53,327 nt of DNA, taken from contig CADBKM010000018.1 in NCBI GenBank assembly GCA_902795265.1, forward strand, positions 1-53,327, given 5' to 3'. The translations under genes and the position numbers were made by a program. The notes below the pieces were generated by a model. It searched no databases, was not told the DNA's origin, and saw nothing but the letters and a program-made list of their open reading frames with translations. The first letter of the stretch is position 1, and every line of letters starts with the position of its first letter. This document shows, in pieces, positions 38,257-46,683 of this stretch. This DNA comes from an uncultured Eubacteriales bacterium (lineage in GTDB: Bacteria > Bacillota > Clostridia > Peptostreptococcales > Anaerovoracaceae).

Positions 38257-38642
38257 TTCAGACACCTCCAATCACAATGATCTCAGTCTTCACAATCATC
38301 GTAAATAAAAAGAACGCGATCTGCAATTCTGCGAATCGCAATCTGCAGTAATCGCATAATCTAAATCCGAAAAGATACATCTATTATTCGTATCTAAGAG
38401 GCATCCCATAATTTTCATACCGAATTAAAAGAACGAATCCCTTCATAACACATAGGATCCGAAGCGGTCTTCGTTCGAGATATTCGTTCGGGGAATATAA
38501 TCTTCGCCTCCCTTGATGTATAGAGGGACACCCCTCAATTTTCCTCATAGTTTGAGAGAAATCGCTCCTTTGTCGACTTCCCCGGACGTCTGTATACCTT
38601 TTTGCAAAGAGCCTCAACATGTTGGAATCACTGCATTTGCTG
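38257..38642. other. Right-end non-coding region of the island
   Basis: No gene is supported here; a minus-strand frame over 38384-38680 has no ribosome site and runs through a terminator. It should contain the parA operon promoter and right-end recombination sites. Confidence 0.5.
38314..38354. repeat. Short direct repeats in the parA operon promoter region
   Basis: GCGATCTGCAAT and GCAATCTGCAGT occur 23 bp apart, interspersed with GCGAATCGC. They lie about 60 bp upstream of the first small gene, where an operator would be expected. Confidence 0.45.
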
Positions 38643-38677
38643 AAAAATAAAGAACTTCCGGTTTTACCCGAAAGTTC
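38643..38677 (-). terminator. Terminator of the tRNA-Thr gene
   Basis: GAACTTTCGG pairs with CCGGAAGTTC (one G-U pair) around a six-base loop, followed by TTTATTTTT on the minus strand, eight bases after the tRNA's CCA. It ends the tRNA transcript at the island edge. Confidence 0.8.
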
Positions 38678-38684
38678 CAAAAAT

Positions 38685-38705
38685 TGGAGCTGATAGTGGG
38701 AGTCG
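38685..38705 (-). repeat. Right attachment repeat of the island (attR candidate), inside tRNA-Thr 3' end
   Basis: Identical at 19 of 21 positions to 18485-18505. It covers the CCA, acceptor arm and part of the T stem of the tRNA. Confidence 0.75.
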
Positions 38706-38759
38706 AACCCACAACCTTCTCGTTACGAATGAGATGCTCTGCCATTAAGCTATATCAGC
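38685..38759 (-). tRNA. tRNA-Thr(CGU), integration target
   Basis: Acceptor GCTGATA/TATCAGC, anticodon loop TTCGTAA, T arm GTGGG/CCCAC, U73 and encoded CCA. An intact chromosomal-type tRNA whose 3' end borders the island. Confidence 0.93.
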
Positions 38760-38872
38760 GTATATTCAAAAGGGAACCTTCTATCAGCATATTGCGCCCT
38801 GTTATAATAGCAGAGCGTGCCTGTTTTTTCAATCTTTTATTATCTATTCCGGCACGCTCTTACTGCGGTGAT

Positions 38873-39415
38873 TTACTGAATATATACTATTGCGTACTTT
38901 CTGAAGGCTCCCGCTATGCGCAGGCACGATGCATATATAAGACCTGCGGCGTATATGTATACCACGGCATCTTCGGAACGGAGCACAAGGCCTGCCGTGA
39001 TCGACGCTATTGCTATGATCACATTGGTAAAACCATTGGCCGCCGTCCACTTCCAGTCGCCGGATCCTACCGCCTTTCTTTCTCTGCTTCTCAGGATGTC
39101 AACGATACCGTTGAATGCGTGGATCACGGCCAGATAGAGCACAAGATAGATCCGGGCGCTGCCTGAGACCGCGGATGTAAAGAGCCCGAGATCGAGATAC
39201 ATGATACCGAAATAGAGCATCCTTTTGCCGCCCACCATGTGCCTGGCCATTGTCAGATAATAGTGCAGTGTTCCGAAGCCCCTGATAGTGCAGGTAAAGC
39301 TGAGAATGGCCGCAGCAAAGCCAAGTCCGTATTCCGGATATACGCACATTACAACGCCCACGGCTATCATGATAGCGCCCGTTATTATATTCCACAGTCT
39401 GCTTCTTGCGGTCAT
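38873..39415 (-). CDS. HdeD/DUF308-type membrane protein
   Basis: A 180-residue protein with about six hydrophobic helices, starting RLWNIITGAIMIAVGVVMCVYPE and repeating the pattern near residue 90-110 and 130-155, as in the HdeD/DUF308 family. Function in this family is unclear (acid stress in E. coli). Its ATG overlaps the stop of the upstream gene (ATGA), so the three genes 38873-41157 form an operon. Confidence 0.72.
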   Translation of the reverse strand: MTARSRLWNIITGAIMIAVGVVMCVYPEYGLGFAAAILSFTCTIRGFGTLHYYLTMARHMVGGKRMLYFGIMYLDLGLFTSAVSGSARIYLVLYLAVIHAFNGIVDILRSRERKAVGSGDWKWTAANGFTNVIIAIASITAGLVLRSEDAVVYIYAAGLIYASCLRIAGAFRKYAIVYIQ

Positions 39416-40578
39416 TTCCTCTCCTCCGCCGACTGCTCTGCAACCTTCCTGAACTCTTTTATGCCTTTGATCCCTTTCCCGGTGAAATCCACGGATATGC
39501 CCGCAAGGTTATTTCCCGTTCTGTATATCCTGTTCGTCACCATGCTCTTCTGAGACATCGCGGCCAGAATGAACTTCCCCAGAAAGGTCTCATCCTTCCC
39601 GTCTGTGGGTGCCTGCTTATACTCATCCTGATACTTTTCTATATCAAACAGCTCCACCTTCTGCCCGGACAGCTTCTCGCCGAGCGCTTTCCAGTCTACA
39701 CTCGCGTCCACCTGCCGTTTCAGAATGATCGAATATACCGCATCTTTCCATGGCGATATGGACTCGAGCCTGTATTCCCCGATACTGAAAGTCCCGCTCC
39801 CCGTTCTGATATACTTCAGCGCATAAACCATCTGGCAGAATGCATTCATATAGTCAGAAGGATTATCCTTGATTATCTCTCTGAAGCCGCCCCACGCCGG
39901 CATGTATCTGTAGCGCGCCCAGCTGTAGTCAGGAAGGTGGCCCGCTCTGCCGTGGCCGAGATTCATTACGGAATTCTCGCTGCCCTGGTAAACGCTGTTG
40001 GTGTATTTCCCTTTCTCAGGATCATCGGCAGAGTTAGGATTGTGGTTAAAGACTATCTTTCTTTCACGGAATCCGTCCCCGTCAGGTAAGATCTCGTAAA
40101 AATAGGAATCCGTATTATTGATCACAAGCGAAGGTGTTCCGGCGAAATTTCTGTGGGCCCAGGTATCAGCGAGCACATGCATGGCAACTCCCGCAGCCTG
40201 CAGGCTTTTCCCAGCGGCAAGATCGACCGTATCCTTTACAAGCGCGCCGTCAGGCTGGCATATCATGCGGTATTTGTTTCTGTAAGCCTTTCCGCACCTT
40301 CTGCCCGGGTCGGCTTTCAGATCGCCGGGCAAAAAGTGGAACGACGCCCATATCCTTGTTATATCCTGCCTTCCGGCCGGATCGGTAGGAGCATTCATAA
40401 GCTCGAGCTGCAGCTGGGTAGTAGCAGCATGGCCTGACGCGCCTATCTTCTGAAGCAGCGTCCTCGAGCAGCAGTCCACAAATTGAGCACTATAAGCGAT
40501 ATCAAGGCTGTCACTATGTGAGTAGCCTGCGATATAAGCTGCGCAGTATGTTGCATAATAGTGAAAATCCAGCTGCAT
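39412..40578 (-). CDS. DUF6765-like protein
   Basis: A 388-residue protein starting MQLDFHYYATYCAAYIAGYSHSDSLDIAYSAQFVD, with HVLADTWAHRNFAG near residue 133 and HFLPGD near 82. The spread of conserved His and Asp (DFHYYATY, HADTWAH-like) recalls zinc-dependent phospholipase C folds, but no catalytic role is established. No signal peptide. Middle gene of a three-gene operon with membrane proteins. Confidence 0.6.
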   Translation of the reverse strand: MQLDFHYYATYCAAYIAGYSHSDSLDIAYSAQFVDCCSRTLLQKIGASGHAATTQLQLELMNAPTDPAGRQDITRIWASFHFLPGDLKADPGRRCGKAYRNKYRMICQPDGALVKDTVDLAAGKSLQAAGVAMHVLADTWAHRNFAGTPSLVINNTDSYFYEILPDGDGFRERKIVFNHNPNSADDPEKGKYTNSVYQGSENSVMNLGHGRAGHLPDYSWARYRYMPAWGGFREIIKDNPSDYMNAFCQMVYALKYIRTGSGTFSIGEYRLESISPWKDAVYSIILKRQVDASVDWKALGEKLSGQKVELFDIEKYQDEYKQAPTDGKDETFLGKFILAAMSQKSMVTNRIYRTGNNLAGISVDFTGKGIKGIKEFRKVAEQSAEERK

Positions 40579-40581
40579 TAC

Positions 40582-41157
40582 TTACCCTTCGTGTTTGCTT
40601 TGCTTCTTGCGCTTTGTGCTTCTTCCGGTGAGTATCCTTACTCTTACAGATGCATATATCATCTCGGCGAGCATTATCATGGATGTGAATTCTATTATTA
40701 TGGCGGACATGGAAGTGTCCTTGTCAGGATCCGGAGTTATGCCTGCAAAGATGCCGGCCAGCGCAGTTCTGTAATCCACTGCAAGATCTATCATCGAGGT
40801 GAACGAGGTCCACATCAGCAAGAATGCCGCTATTAAATACAGAATGCTCCGGTGTTTGCCGTGCCCTTCAGATATCGCGGCCCACCCCACAAATGCCCTT
40901 ATAAGCAGCTCTACCGACATAGCGATTACCGTCATTACAATGAGCAGGACGTAGTACCATTCACTCCATTTCTCGCCGGTCGAGCTGACTATATCCATTA
41001 TTTTAGGCAGATACTTTTCTCTGGCAAGCAAAAGCACGCCGATCCTCTTCAGGATGGCCCAGAACCCGAAAAGGATCGTCCCCGCGCCGACTATCGTAAG
41101 GACGTTCCGTCTTCGTCTTAATTCAATTGCTTCCGGAGTGTTATTGGTTTCAAACAT
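40582..41157 (-). CDS. Integral membrane protein, unknown function
   Basis: A 191-residue protein with four predicted helices (near 20-45, 68-92, 105-125 and 150-172) and a basic C-terminus (GRSTKRKKQSKHEG). First gene of the three-gene operon, three bases before the DUF6765-like gene. No family recognised. Confidence 0.65.
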   Translation of the reverse strand: MFETNNTPEAIELRRRRNVLTIVGAGTILFGFWAILKRIGVLLLAREKYLPKIMDIVSSTGEKWSEWYYVLLIVMTVIAMSVELLIRAFVGWAAISEGHGKHRSILYLIAAFLLMWTSFTSMIDLAVDYRTALAGIFAGITPDPDKDTSMSAIIIEFTSMIMLAEMIYASVRVRILTGRSTKRKKQSKHEG

Positions 41158-41223
41158 ACTTCTCTTCTGCCGTCCCGATCGATCCGGGTCTGTGTTTTAT
41201 TATACATCGGATCAGCGGAAAGC

Positions 41224-41256
41224 AAAAAGTCCCCCTGCGTTACAGTCAGAGGGACT
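41224..41256 (-). terminator. Intrinsic terminator after the 50-residue protein gene
   Basis: AGTCCC-CTG and CAG-GGGACT arms with a ten-base loop, followed by TTTTTG on the minus strand, 22 bp after the stop codon. Confidence 0.7.
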
Positions 41257-41277
41257 CTTTATCATCTTTACGATTCT

Positions 41278-41430
41278 CTATTCCTTATCCTCAAGCTTAG
41301 GGGTTTCTTCTGAAACCACCTCTACGAGTTTTACAAGGAGAAGCGCTACGTTCATAAATGCTACTGCGACTGCGAGGCCTGTCGATGCTCCCGCTGCCTT
41401 CTCCATCAGCTTTTTTGTGTTTATCTTCAT
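41278..41430 (-). CDS. Small membrane protein, 50 residues
   Basis: Starts MKINTKKLMEKAAGASTGLA and contains one hydrophobic helix (LAVAVAFMNVALLLVKLVEVV) before an acidic tail. GGAGG lies seven bases before ATG at 41430, and a terminator follows. Function unknown. Confidence 0.65.
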   Translation of the reverse strand: MKINTKKLMEKAAGASTGLAVAVAFMNVALLLVKLVEVVSEETPKLEDKE

Positions 41431-41485
41431 AATATATCCTCCTTCAGCATGTGTTCAGAAGTGATACTTACGAATAAAGTATACC

Positions 41486-42997
41486 CTATTTTGAGTACAA
41501 GTTGTTATTCGAGAATTCAGGGTTTGATGTAATATCGATTCCGAGCGCTCTCAGTGCCTGCTCATCCTTGTCTGAAAGGATAGCTGTGCAGTGCGCCACG
41601 CAGCCGTTCAGGCTTGGTATCTCTTTGAGCGCAAGATCAGCGAACGGGTTCGTCAGCTTTGTAAGCGTGAGCGCCATGATGACCTCTTCGAGGTTGAGGC
41701 TTGTCTTATCGTGGAGTATTCCCGCCTTAGTGCTCGACATGCTTTCGAAGATCGTCGGCGATATGATGAGCATGTCATCCTGAATGCCGGCCAGCTTCTT
41801 GATGGCGTTGAGCACCATTGCAGCTGTCGCCACCATTCTGCGCGATGATCTTCCCGTAACGATAGAGCCGTCAGGCAACTGCATCGCAGCTACTACTACG
41901 TTCTCGTATCTTTCAGGGTTCTGCGCCCTCTTTATCTCGGCGTACTCCTCGGCTGCCGCTACAGCCGGTCTGTCATAGCGTGTCGCACCGACTTCTTCCA
42001 TGAGCAGTTTGCATCTTTCGAGTGTCGACTGCTCGATGACACCCTTTCTGTAAGAGCACTCAGCGATCAGATATCTGCGGATGATCTCCTGTACTGCAGC
42101 TTCTCTGCATGCCTCATCGTCGGTGATGGCAAAGCCGCATCTGTTTACTCCCATGTCGGTAGGCGACTTATAGCCCTCATCCGAGCCTGTGATGGCGTGG
42201 AGGATCCTCCTGAGCACCGGGAACGCGTCAACGTCTCTGTTGTAGTTGACTGCAGTCTGGCCATACGCGTCGAGATGGAACGGATCGATCATGTTGAAGT
42301 CTTTGAGGTCTGCCGTTGCCGCCTCGTAGGCGATGTTTACAGGGTGTTTGAGCGGCAGGTTCCAGATCGGGAAGGTCTCAAACTTCGCGTATCTGGCTTT
42401 GCGGCCGCGCTTATACTCGTGGTAGACCTGTGAGAGCGAAGTAGCGAGCTTGCCCGAGCCGCCGCCCGGTCCGGTCACTACGATAAGAGGCTTCGATACT
42501 TCGATGTAAGGGTTTGCGCCGTAACCTTCTTCGGACACGATGGTGTCGACATCGGTCGGATAGCCCTTTGTGAACATGTGCTTGTATGTGCGGATGCCGC
42601 GTCTTTCGAGCTTGGCCATGAACTGGTTGACCGAAGGAGCGTCCTCATATCTGGTAACGACAACAGAGTTTACGGAAAGGTCGTAGCTTCTGAATTCGTC
42701 GATCAGTCTCATTACTTCGAGATCGTATGTGATGCCGAAGTCCTGACGGGTCTTGCTCTTTACGATATCTCCCGCGTAGATGCAGATGATTATTTCTGCC
42801 TGATCGCTCATTCTCTGCAGAAGTTTGATCTTTGCATTCTCGTCAAAGCCCGGGAGCACTCTCATTGCGTGCTTATCCTCGACCAGCTTGCCGCCGAACT
42901 CCAGGTAGAGCCTGCCCTCGCCGCTGCTGATCCTCTCAAGGATGTACTTTGACTGTTCTTCGATGTACTGTTCTGCGCTGAAACCTTCTCTTCTCAT
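41486..42997 (-). CDS. DUF1846-family protein
   Basis: A 503-residue protein, typical of the family in length. GYGANPYIEVSKPLIVVTGPGGGSGKLATSLSQVYHEYKRG near residue 160-200 contains a P-loop-like GPGGGSGK motif; AYGQTAVNYNRDVDAFPVL and ISSPTIFESMSSTKAGILHDK-like segments follow. DUF1846 proteins are widespread in Firmicutes and thought to bind nucleotides; their function is unknown. Its stop is 55 bp from the 41430 gene start. Confidence 0.85.
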   Translation of the reverse strand: MRREGFSAEQYIEEQSKYILERISSGEGRLYLEFGGKLVEDKHAMRVLPGFDENAKIKLLQRMSDQAEIIICIYAGDIVKSKTRQDFGITYDLEVMRLIDEFRSYDLSVNSVVVTRYEDAPSVNQFMAKLERRGIRTYKHMFTKGYPTDVDTIVSEEGYGANPYIEVSKPLIVVTGPGGGSGKLATSLSQVYHEYKRGRKARYAKFETFPIWNLPLKHPVNIAYEAATADLKDFNMIDPFHLDAYGQTAVNYNRDVDAFPVLRRILHAITGSDEGYKSPTDMGVNRCGFAITDDEACREAAVQEIIRRYLIAECSYRKGVIEQSTLERCKLLMEEVGATRYDRPAVAAAEEYAEIKRAQNPERYENVVVAAMQLPDGSIVTGRSSRRMVATAAMVLNAIKKLAGIQDDMLIISPTIFESMSSTKAGILHDKTSLNLEEVIMALTLTKLTNPFADLALKEIPSLNGCVAHCTAILSDKDEQALRALGIDITSNPEFSNNNLYSK

Positions 42998-43014
42998 GCT
43001 GTCCTCACCTCCCC

Positions 43015-43491
43015 TTATGATGGCATAACTTCTATCTCGAGGATGTTTCTCCTCGAAAAGAACTTGTCGAATTTGATCTTGTAGTCAACAGAGACCTTTC
43101 CGTATCCGTTCTCGTCGAGCTCGTCTTCGAGCTTGTTTGTATATACTTCGAGATCTACCGAAGACATCATCGGAATCTGATATCTTGTAATGTTCAGCAG
43201 TCCCGGCTTAAGCATCATATCCATGCCTTCGTCGTTTTCATCCTTGCCGTACTTGCGTATGCGAATGGAGCCGTCCTCTATCTTGAACAGGGTGCGGACA
43301 TCCTCCGATCCGAGAGCTTCGGTCTCTTCATAAGTGATATATGTCGCGTTATTACGCGAGTATACCGTGCCTTCGGTCAGGATCTCCATAGAATCCTCGA
43401 GTTCGAGCTCGCGGCGGAATGCCTCACCGCTCGGCTTGAGGTTTTCAATGTATTGAGTGCTTTTTATCTTCAGATTCACGCTTTTTTTCAT
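43015..43491 (-). CDS. DUF1934-family protein (YwiB-like)
   Basis: A 158-residue beta-rich protein (KKSVNLKIKSTQYIE..., GTVYSRNNATYITYEETEALG, FKIEDGSIRIRKYG). This lipocalin-like small family is of unknown function. The ATG at 43491 has no ribosome site and stands only nine bases after a TACAAT box (43501-43506), so the mRNA may be leaderless. An upstream in-frame ATG at 43539 would lie before that box. Confidence 0.75.
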   Translation of the reverse strand: MKKSVNLKIKSTQYIENLKPSGEAFRRELELEDSMEILTEGTVYSRNNATYITYEETEALGSEDVRTLFKIEDGSIRIRKYGKDENDEGMDMMLKPGLLNITRYQIPMMSSVDLEVYTNKLEDELDENGYGKVSVDYKIKFDKFFSRRNILEIEVMPS

Positions 43492-43541
43492 AACAGATTT
43501 ATTGTATAACATTTGACATAAATGACACAATAACGTCATAT

Positions 43542-43569
43542 TTGAAAAATAAAATAATTTGTGTATAAT
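43542..43569 (+). promoter_or_regulatory. Promoter of the HtrA-like protease gene
   Basis: TTGAAA (43542-43547) and TATAAT (43564-43569) spaced 16 bp, 75 bp before the protease start. A divergent TACAAT box for the DUF1934 gene lies 36 bp away, and the space between includes TGACA-type repeats that could serve both. Confidence 0.6.
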
Positions 43570-43643
43570 TATATCGTTAACCTTTTTGTTTCAAAACTGA
43601 GAGCAAAGCGCGCCGCGAAGGTGCACAGAATGGAGTTATACCA

Positions 43644-44921
43644 ATGGATGAACAAGATAAACATTTAGTCAGTTTCGACAGAGATATTGAAGAACCGGCA
43701 CCGGTCAAAACAGTAGAGATCGAGTACCCGAGAACAAGCTTGAATGATGAGCCTGCACACGCGGCTCCTACCGGACCGTCTCACAGCAGGCCTGAGCAGA
43801 AAGATAAAAAATATGTTACTAAGGGCACGCTGATAGCATGCATGATAGCTACCATGATAGTCAGCTCAGCCCTCGGCGCTTTTATCAGCGGAATGCTGCC
43901 TGGCAGGGCCGCCACCGACAACAGAACGGCCCGTGAAGATTCGCAGCTTTCCGAGCTCGATCTCAGCGATGCTACCGGAAGCGAGCTTACAGTCGCGCAG
44001 ATCGTAGATAAAAACGAAAACGCCGTAGTAGAGATAGTAGTATCCGGCACCACCCAGAACATTTGGGGCCAGCTGCAGCCGATGCAGGGCGCGGGCTCTG
44101 GCGTAATCGTGAGTGAAGACGGCTATATAGCAACAAACCACCACGTAATAGCAGGCGCCAACAAAGTGCAGGTAACCCTTCACAACGGTGAGACTTACGC
44201 AGCCCGTATAGTCGGCAGCGATCAGTCCAACGATATAGCCGTGATCAAGATCGACGCCAAAGGGCTTACAACAGCGACTATCGGCGACAGCAGCACAGTC
44301 GATGTCGGAGATCTGGCAGTAGCCATCGGTAACCCGCTCGGGCAGCTCGGCGGCACAGCCACAACAGGCATCATCAGCGCGCTCGACAGAACTCTTGATA
44401 TCGAAGGTACTACGCTTACCCTTCTCCAGACCGACGCAGCCATCAACGGCGGTAATTCGGGCGGCGGCCTCTTCAACAGCAAGGGCGAGCTGATCGGGAT
44501 CGTTGAGTCAAAGGCATCTGCAGTAGGTGTTGAAGGACTCGGTTTCGCACTCCCGATCAACACTGTTTCACCGCTCATCAACGACATGATCAAGAACGGC
44601 GGCAGCACTCAGACAGCCAACGCAACTCCTGCCGTAGGCATCGTGATCAGCGATGTTTCGGAAGAGAACGCCAGATACTACGGTCTTGAAGCCGCAGGTG
44701 TGTATATCGCTCAGGTTACAGACGAAAACGCCATGAGAGCCGGATTCCAGGAGAGAGACCGCATCGTATCGTTCAATGGCAAAGAGGTCAGCACAAGCAG
44801 CGACTTCATCACTCTTGTCAGACAGTGCAAGGTCGGCGATACAGTTTCGGTAGTAGTCAGCAGAGACGGCCAGGAGATCGAGATCAAGACAGTTCTCGAA
44901 GAACTTCAGCCGACAAACTAA
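43644..44921 (+). CDS. HtrA/DegP-like serine protease with PDZ domain
   Basis: A 425-residue protein. An N-terminal cytoplasmic stretch (1-53) leads to one membrane helix (GTLIACMIATMIVSSALGAFISGML, about 54-80). The trypsin-like domain (about 115-310) has catalytic ATNHHV (His), SNDIAVIKID (Asp) and NGGNSGGGLFN (Ser), and a PDZ domain occupies about 325-415. Such proteases degrade misfolded proteins at the outer face of the membrane. GGAG lies upstream of ATG at 43644. Confidence 0.93.
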   Translation: MDEQDKHLVSFDRDIEEPAPVKTVEIEYPRTSLNDEPAHAAPTGPSHSRPEQKDKKYVTKGTLIACMIATMIVSSALGAFISGMLPGRAATDNRTAREDSQLSELDLSDATGSELTVAQIVDKNENAVVEIVVSGTTQNIWGQLQPMQGAGSGVIVSEDGYIATNHHVIAGANKVQVTLHNGETYAARIVGSDQSNDIAVIKIDAKGLTTATIGDSSTVDVGDLAVAIGNPLGQLGGTATTGIISALDRTLDIEGTTLTLLQTDAAINGGNSGGGLFNSKGELIGIVESKASAVGVEGLGFALPINTVSPLINDMIKNGGSTQTANATPAVGIVISDVSEENARYYGLEAAGVYIAQVTDENAMRAGFQERDRIVSFNGKEVSTSSDFITLVRQCKVGDTVSVVVSRDGQEIEIKTVLEELQPTN

Positions 44922-44940
44922 AGTCCTGAATACAGACACT

Positions 44941-44974
44941 AAAAATCCCCGCGCTATCGCGCGGGGGTTTTTTT
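44941..44974 (+). terminator. Bidirectional intrinsic terminator
   Basis: CCCCGCGC tatc GCGCGGGG followed by seven T and preceded by five A, between the convergent protease and GntR genes. Confidence 0.92.
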
Positions 44975-44985
44975 ATCAGAATGAT

Positions 44986-45672
44986 TTACTCTTCGTCGCC
45001 CATTGCTTCCATCTTTTTTCCGAGAGCAAAGACGAATTCCTTGAGCGCCTTAACATGAGCGTCCGCTTCGACTCTGGCCTCTTCGGCGCGTCCGCCGTTG
45101 ATGGCTTCCATGATGCGGTTATGCTGCTCTGCAGTCGATTCGTAAAGCGATGAATCATCGTAATACAGATATCTGAATCTCAGAGAGAGCTCCTGTACGT
45201 ATTTGACCAGCTCGCTGAGTGTCTCGTTGCCGCTGCACTTTACGATGAAATTGTGGAACTTCTCATCGAGTTCGATGATGTTCTCTTTATCATCAGCCTT
45301 CTCTATTGCAGCCTCATACTCTGCCGCAATGCTCTTGAGCTCTTTTCTTTCCTCGTCGGTTATTCTCTGAGCAGCAAGCTTTGCTACAAAGCCTTCCATG
45401 TCTTCTCTGACCTCGAATACATCGAGCATGTCTTTGATCGAGATGTTTGCAACATAAGCGCCGCGTCTTGGCTCCACCTTTACAAGACCGTCTTCGGAGA
45501 GTCTCTTGATGGCCTCTCTGATAGGTGTACGGCTGACATTCATCTTTTCGGAGAGATCGATCTCCATGAGTCTTGTCTGCGATACTATCTCTCCTGTAAG
45601 GATCTTGTGCTTTAATTCAAGATACACAAGATCTTTCAACGGCTTTTGCACTTTAAGCTGGATATCTGTCAT
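44986..45672 (-). CDS. GntR-family regulator (FadR subgroup)
   Basis: A 228-residue protein with an N-terminal winged helix (KHKILTGEIVSQTRLMEIDLSEKMNVSRTPIREAIKRLSEDGLVKVEPRRGAYV, residues about 18-75) and a C-terminal FCD ligand domain (about 85-215, with DEKFHNFIVKCSGN and EQHNRIMEAINGG). FCD regulators sense small organic acids. It lies 17 bp after ispE with GAGAGGG before ATG. Targets unknown. Confidence 0.9.
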   Translation of the reverse strand: MTDIQLKVQKPLKDLVYLELKHKILTGEIVSQTRLMEIDLSEKMNVSRTPIREAIKRLSEDGLVKVEPRRGAYVANISIKDMLDVFEVREDMEGFVAKLAAQRITDEERKELKSIAAEYEAAIEKADDKENIIELDEKFHNFIVKCSGNETLSELVKYVQELSLRFRYLYYDDSSLYESTAEQHNRIMEAINGGRAEEARVEADAHVKALKEFVFALGKKMEAMGDEE

Positions 45673-45689
45673 TTTTTTCCCTCTCTATA

Positions 45690-46640
45690 TTATATGCCTG
45701 TGTCGGTCAGCCACGCCTTGATCGAGCAGTCTTCTGCGGCAAGCTCTGCAAGTGCGGCGATCCCTCTGCGGGCTTTATCGATGTCCCGATAATAAGCGAC
45801 TATTGTAGGGCCGCTTCCGCTCATCAGGATCTCTTCCGCGTCGAGCCTCTCCTGCATGAACCTCTTAAGGATCGCTGCTTTAGGATCAGCCATGAGCGTG
45901 TATTTTTCCATATCATTGACGAAAAGCTTTCCGGTTCCGCACTCATCGGTATATCCGATGGCATCCATAGCTTCGTAGGCACGCTTGGTCATGACCGCGG
46001 TGCCCGGGTTTGCCATAATAACATACCTTGGAATGCTTTCAGCTGCTTCGACGATCTCGCCTATGCCGGAAGTCCATGCTGAATCACGGGCTTCATCGAG
46101 GCCTTCTAGACCCTCGAGTTCGTCACGGTTGCGATAGGCGTTCATGAAAGTCGAGAACGGAACATCTGCTCCGAACTCAGCGCCTATGTCCATAAGCTGT
46201 CTGAGGCTGAACGGTCTGCCGGTCATCTCGTTTAGGCCCAGAAGGCATACAGCCGCGTTGGCGCTGCCTCCGCCGATACCTGCCGAAACAGGGAGATCTT
46301 TGCGGATATCAATCAGCAGAGCATCTGTCAGTCCGTGTTTCTTGACATAGTCAGTCCCGGTGGCATCCGTAAAGGCTTTGACAGCCCTGAACGCCAGATT
46401 GTCCATATCTGTCGGAATTGTTTTTGCGTCCGTACATAAATATACAACAATGCCATTTACAGTGCAATGAGGCAATTTGTATTTTGTTGCTTTTTGAGAA
46501 CACTTTTCCAGTACGATAACATCATGTAGTCCCAATCCCTGCATAAAGGAAACGATGTCATGATACCCGTCAGACCGTTTCCCGGTTATCTCCAGAGATA
46601 AATTGATCTTCGCGTGTGCGGCAAGTGTTATCTTTTCCAT
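45690..46640 (-). CDS. ispE: 4-diphosphocytidyl-2-C-methyl-D-erythritol kinase
   Basis: A 316-residue GHMP kinase of the non-mevalonate isoprenoid pathway, phosphorylating CDP-methylerythritol at the 2-hydroxyl. Signatures: AHAKINLSLEITGKRSDGYHDIVSFMQ at the N-terminus, DLPVSAGIGGGSANAAVCLLGLNE (ATP-binding) near 110-135, and EEILMSGSGPTIVAYY near 280. The start at 46640 fits known family starts; a frame 13 codons longer begins inside a hairpin and is rejected. Confidence 0.93.
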   Translation of the reverse strand: MEKITLAAHAKINLSLEITGKRSDGYHDIVSFMQGLGLHDVIVLEKCSQKATKYKLPHCTVNGIVVYLCTDAKTIPTDMDNLAFRAVKAFTDATGTDYVKKHGLTDALLIDIRKDLPVSAGIGGGSANAAVCLLGLNEMTGRPFSLRQLMDIGAEFGADVPFSTFMNAYRNRDELEGLEGLDEARDSAWTSGIGEIVEAAESIPRYVIMANPGTAVMTKRAYEAMDAIGYTDECGTGKLFVNDMEKYTLMADPKAAILKRFMQERLDAEEILMSGSGPTIVAYYRDIDKARRGIAALAELAAEDCSIKAWLTDTGI

Positions 46641-46683
46641 ATCCAATGCAAACAGGGGAGAGTTTTGTCTCCCCTGCATTTTT

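Larger units (their letters stand above)
18485..38705. mobile_element. tRNA-Thr-inserted genomic island with tRNA array and RNA-repair genes
   Basis: Boundaries are the 21-bp direct repeats at 18485 and 38685. Inside lie a tyrosine recombinase and excisionase (21.8-23.4 kb), a toxin gene, phage-defence genes, 28 tRNA genes, RtcB, a second RNA ligase, and ICE-type genes (sigma-like factor, SpaA-like surface protein, ParA, ParB). Nearly all genes are on the minus strand. No relaxase, coupling protein or VirB4 is present and the recombinase lacks its catalytic tyrosine, so the element looks immobilised. Confidence 0.8.

Noticed and set aside
38384-38680. A 98-residue minus-strand gene
   Set aside because: No ribosome site, and it runs through the tRNA-Thr terminator; residue pattern looks random.
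41486-42997. DUF1846 protein as a plain ATPase or kinase
   Set aside because: The glycine-rich motif is suggestive, but the family has no established activity, so only the family name is given.
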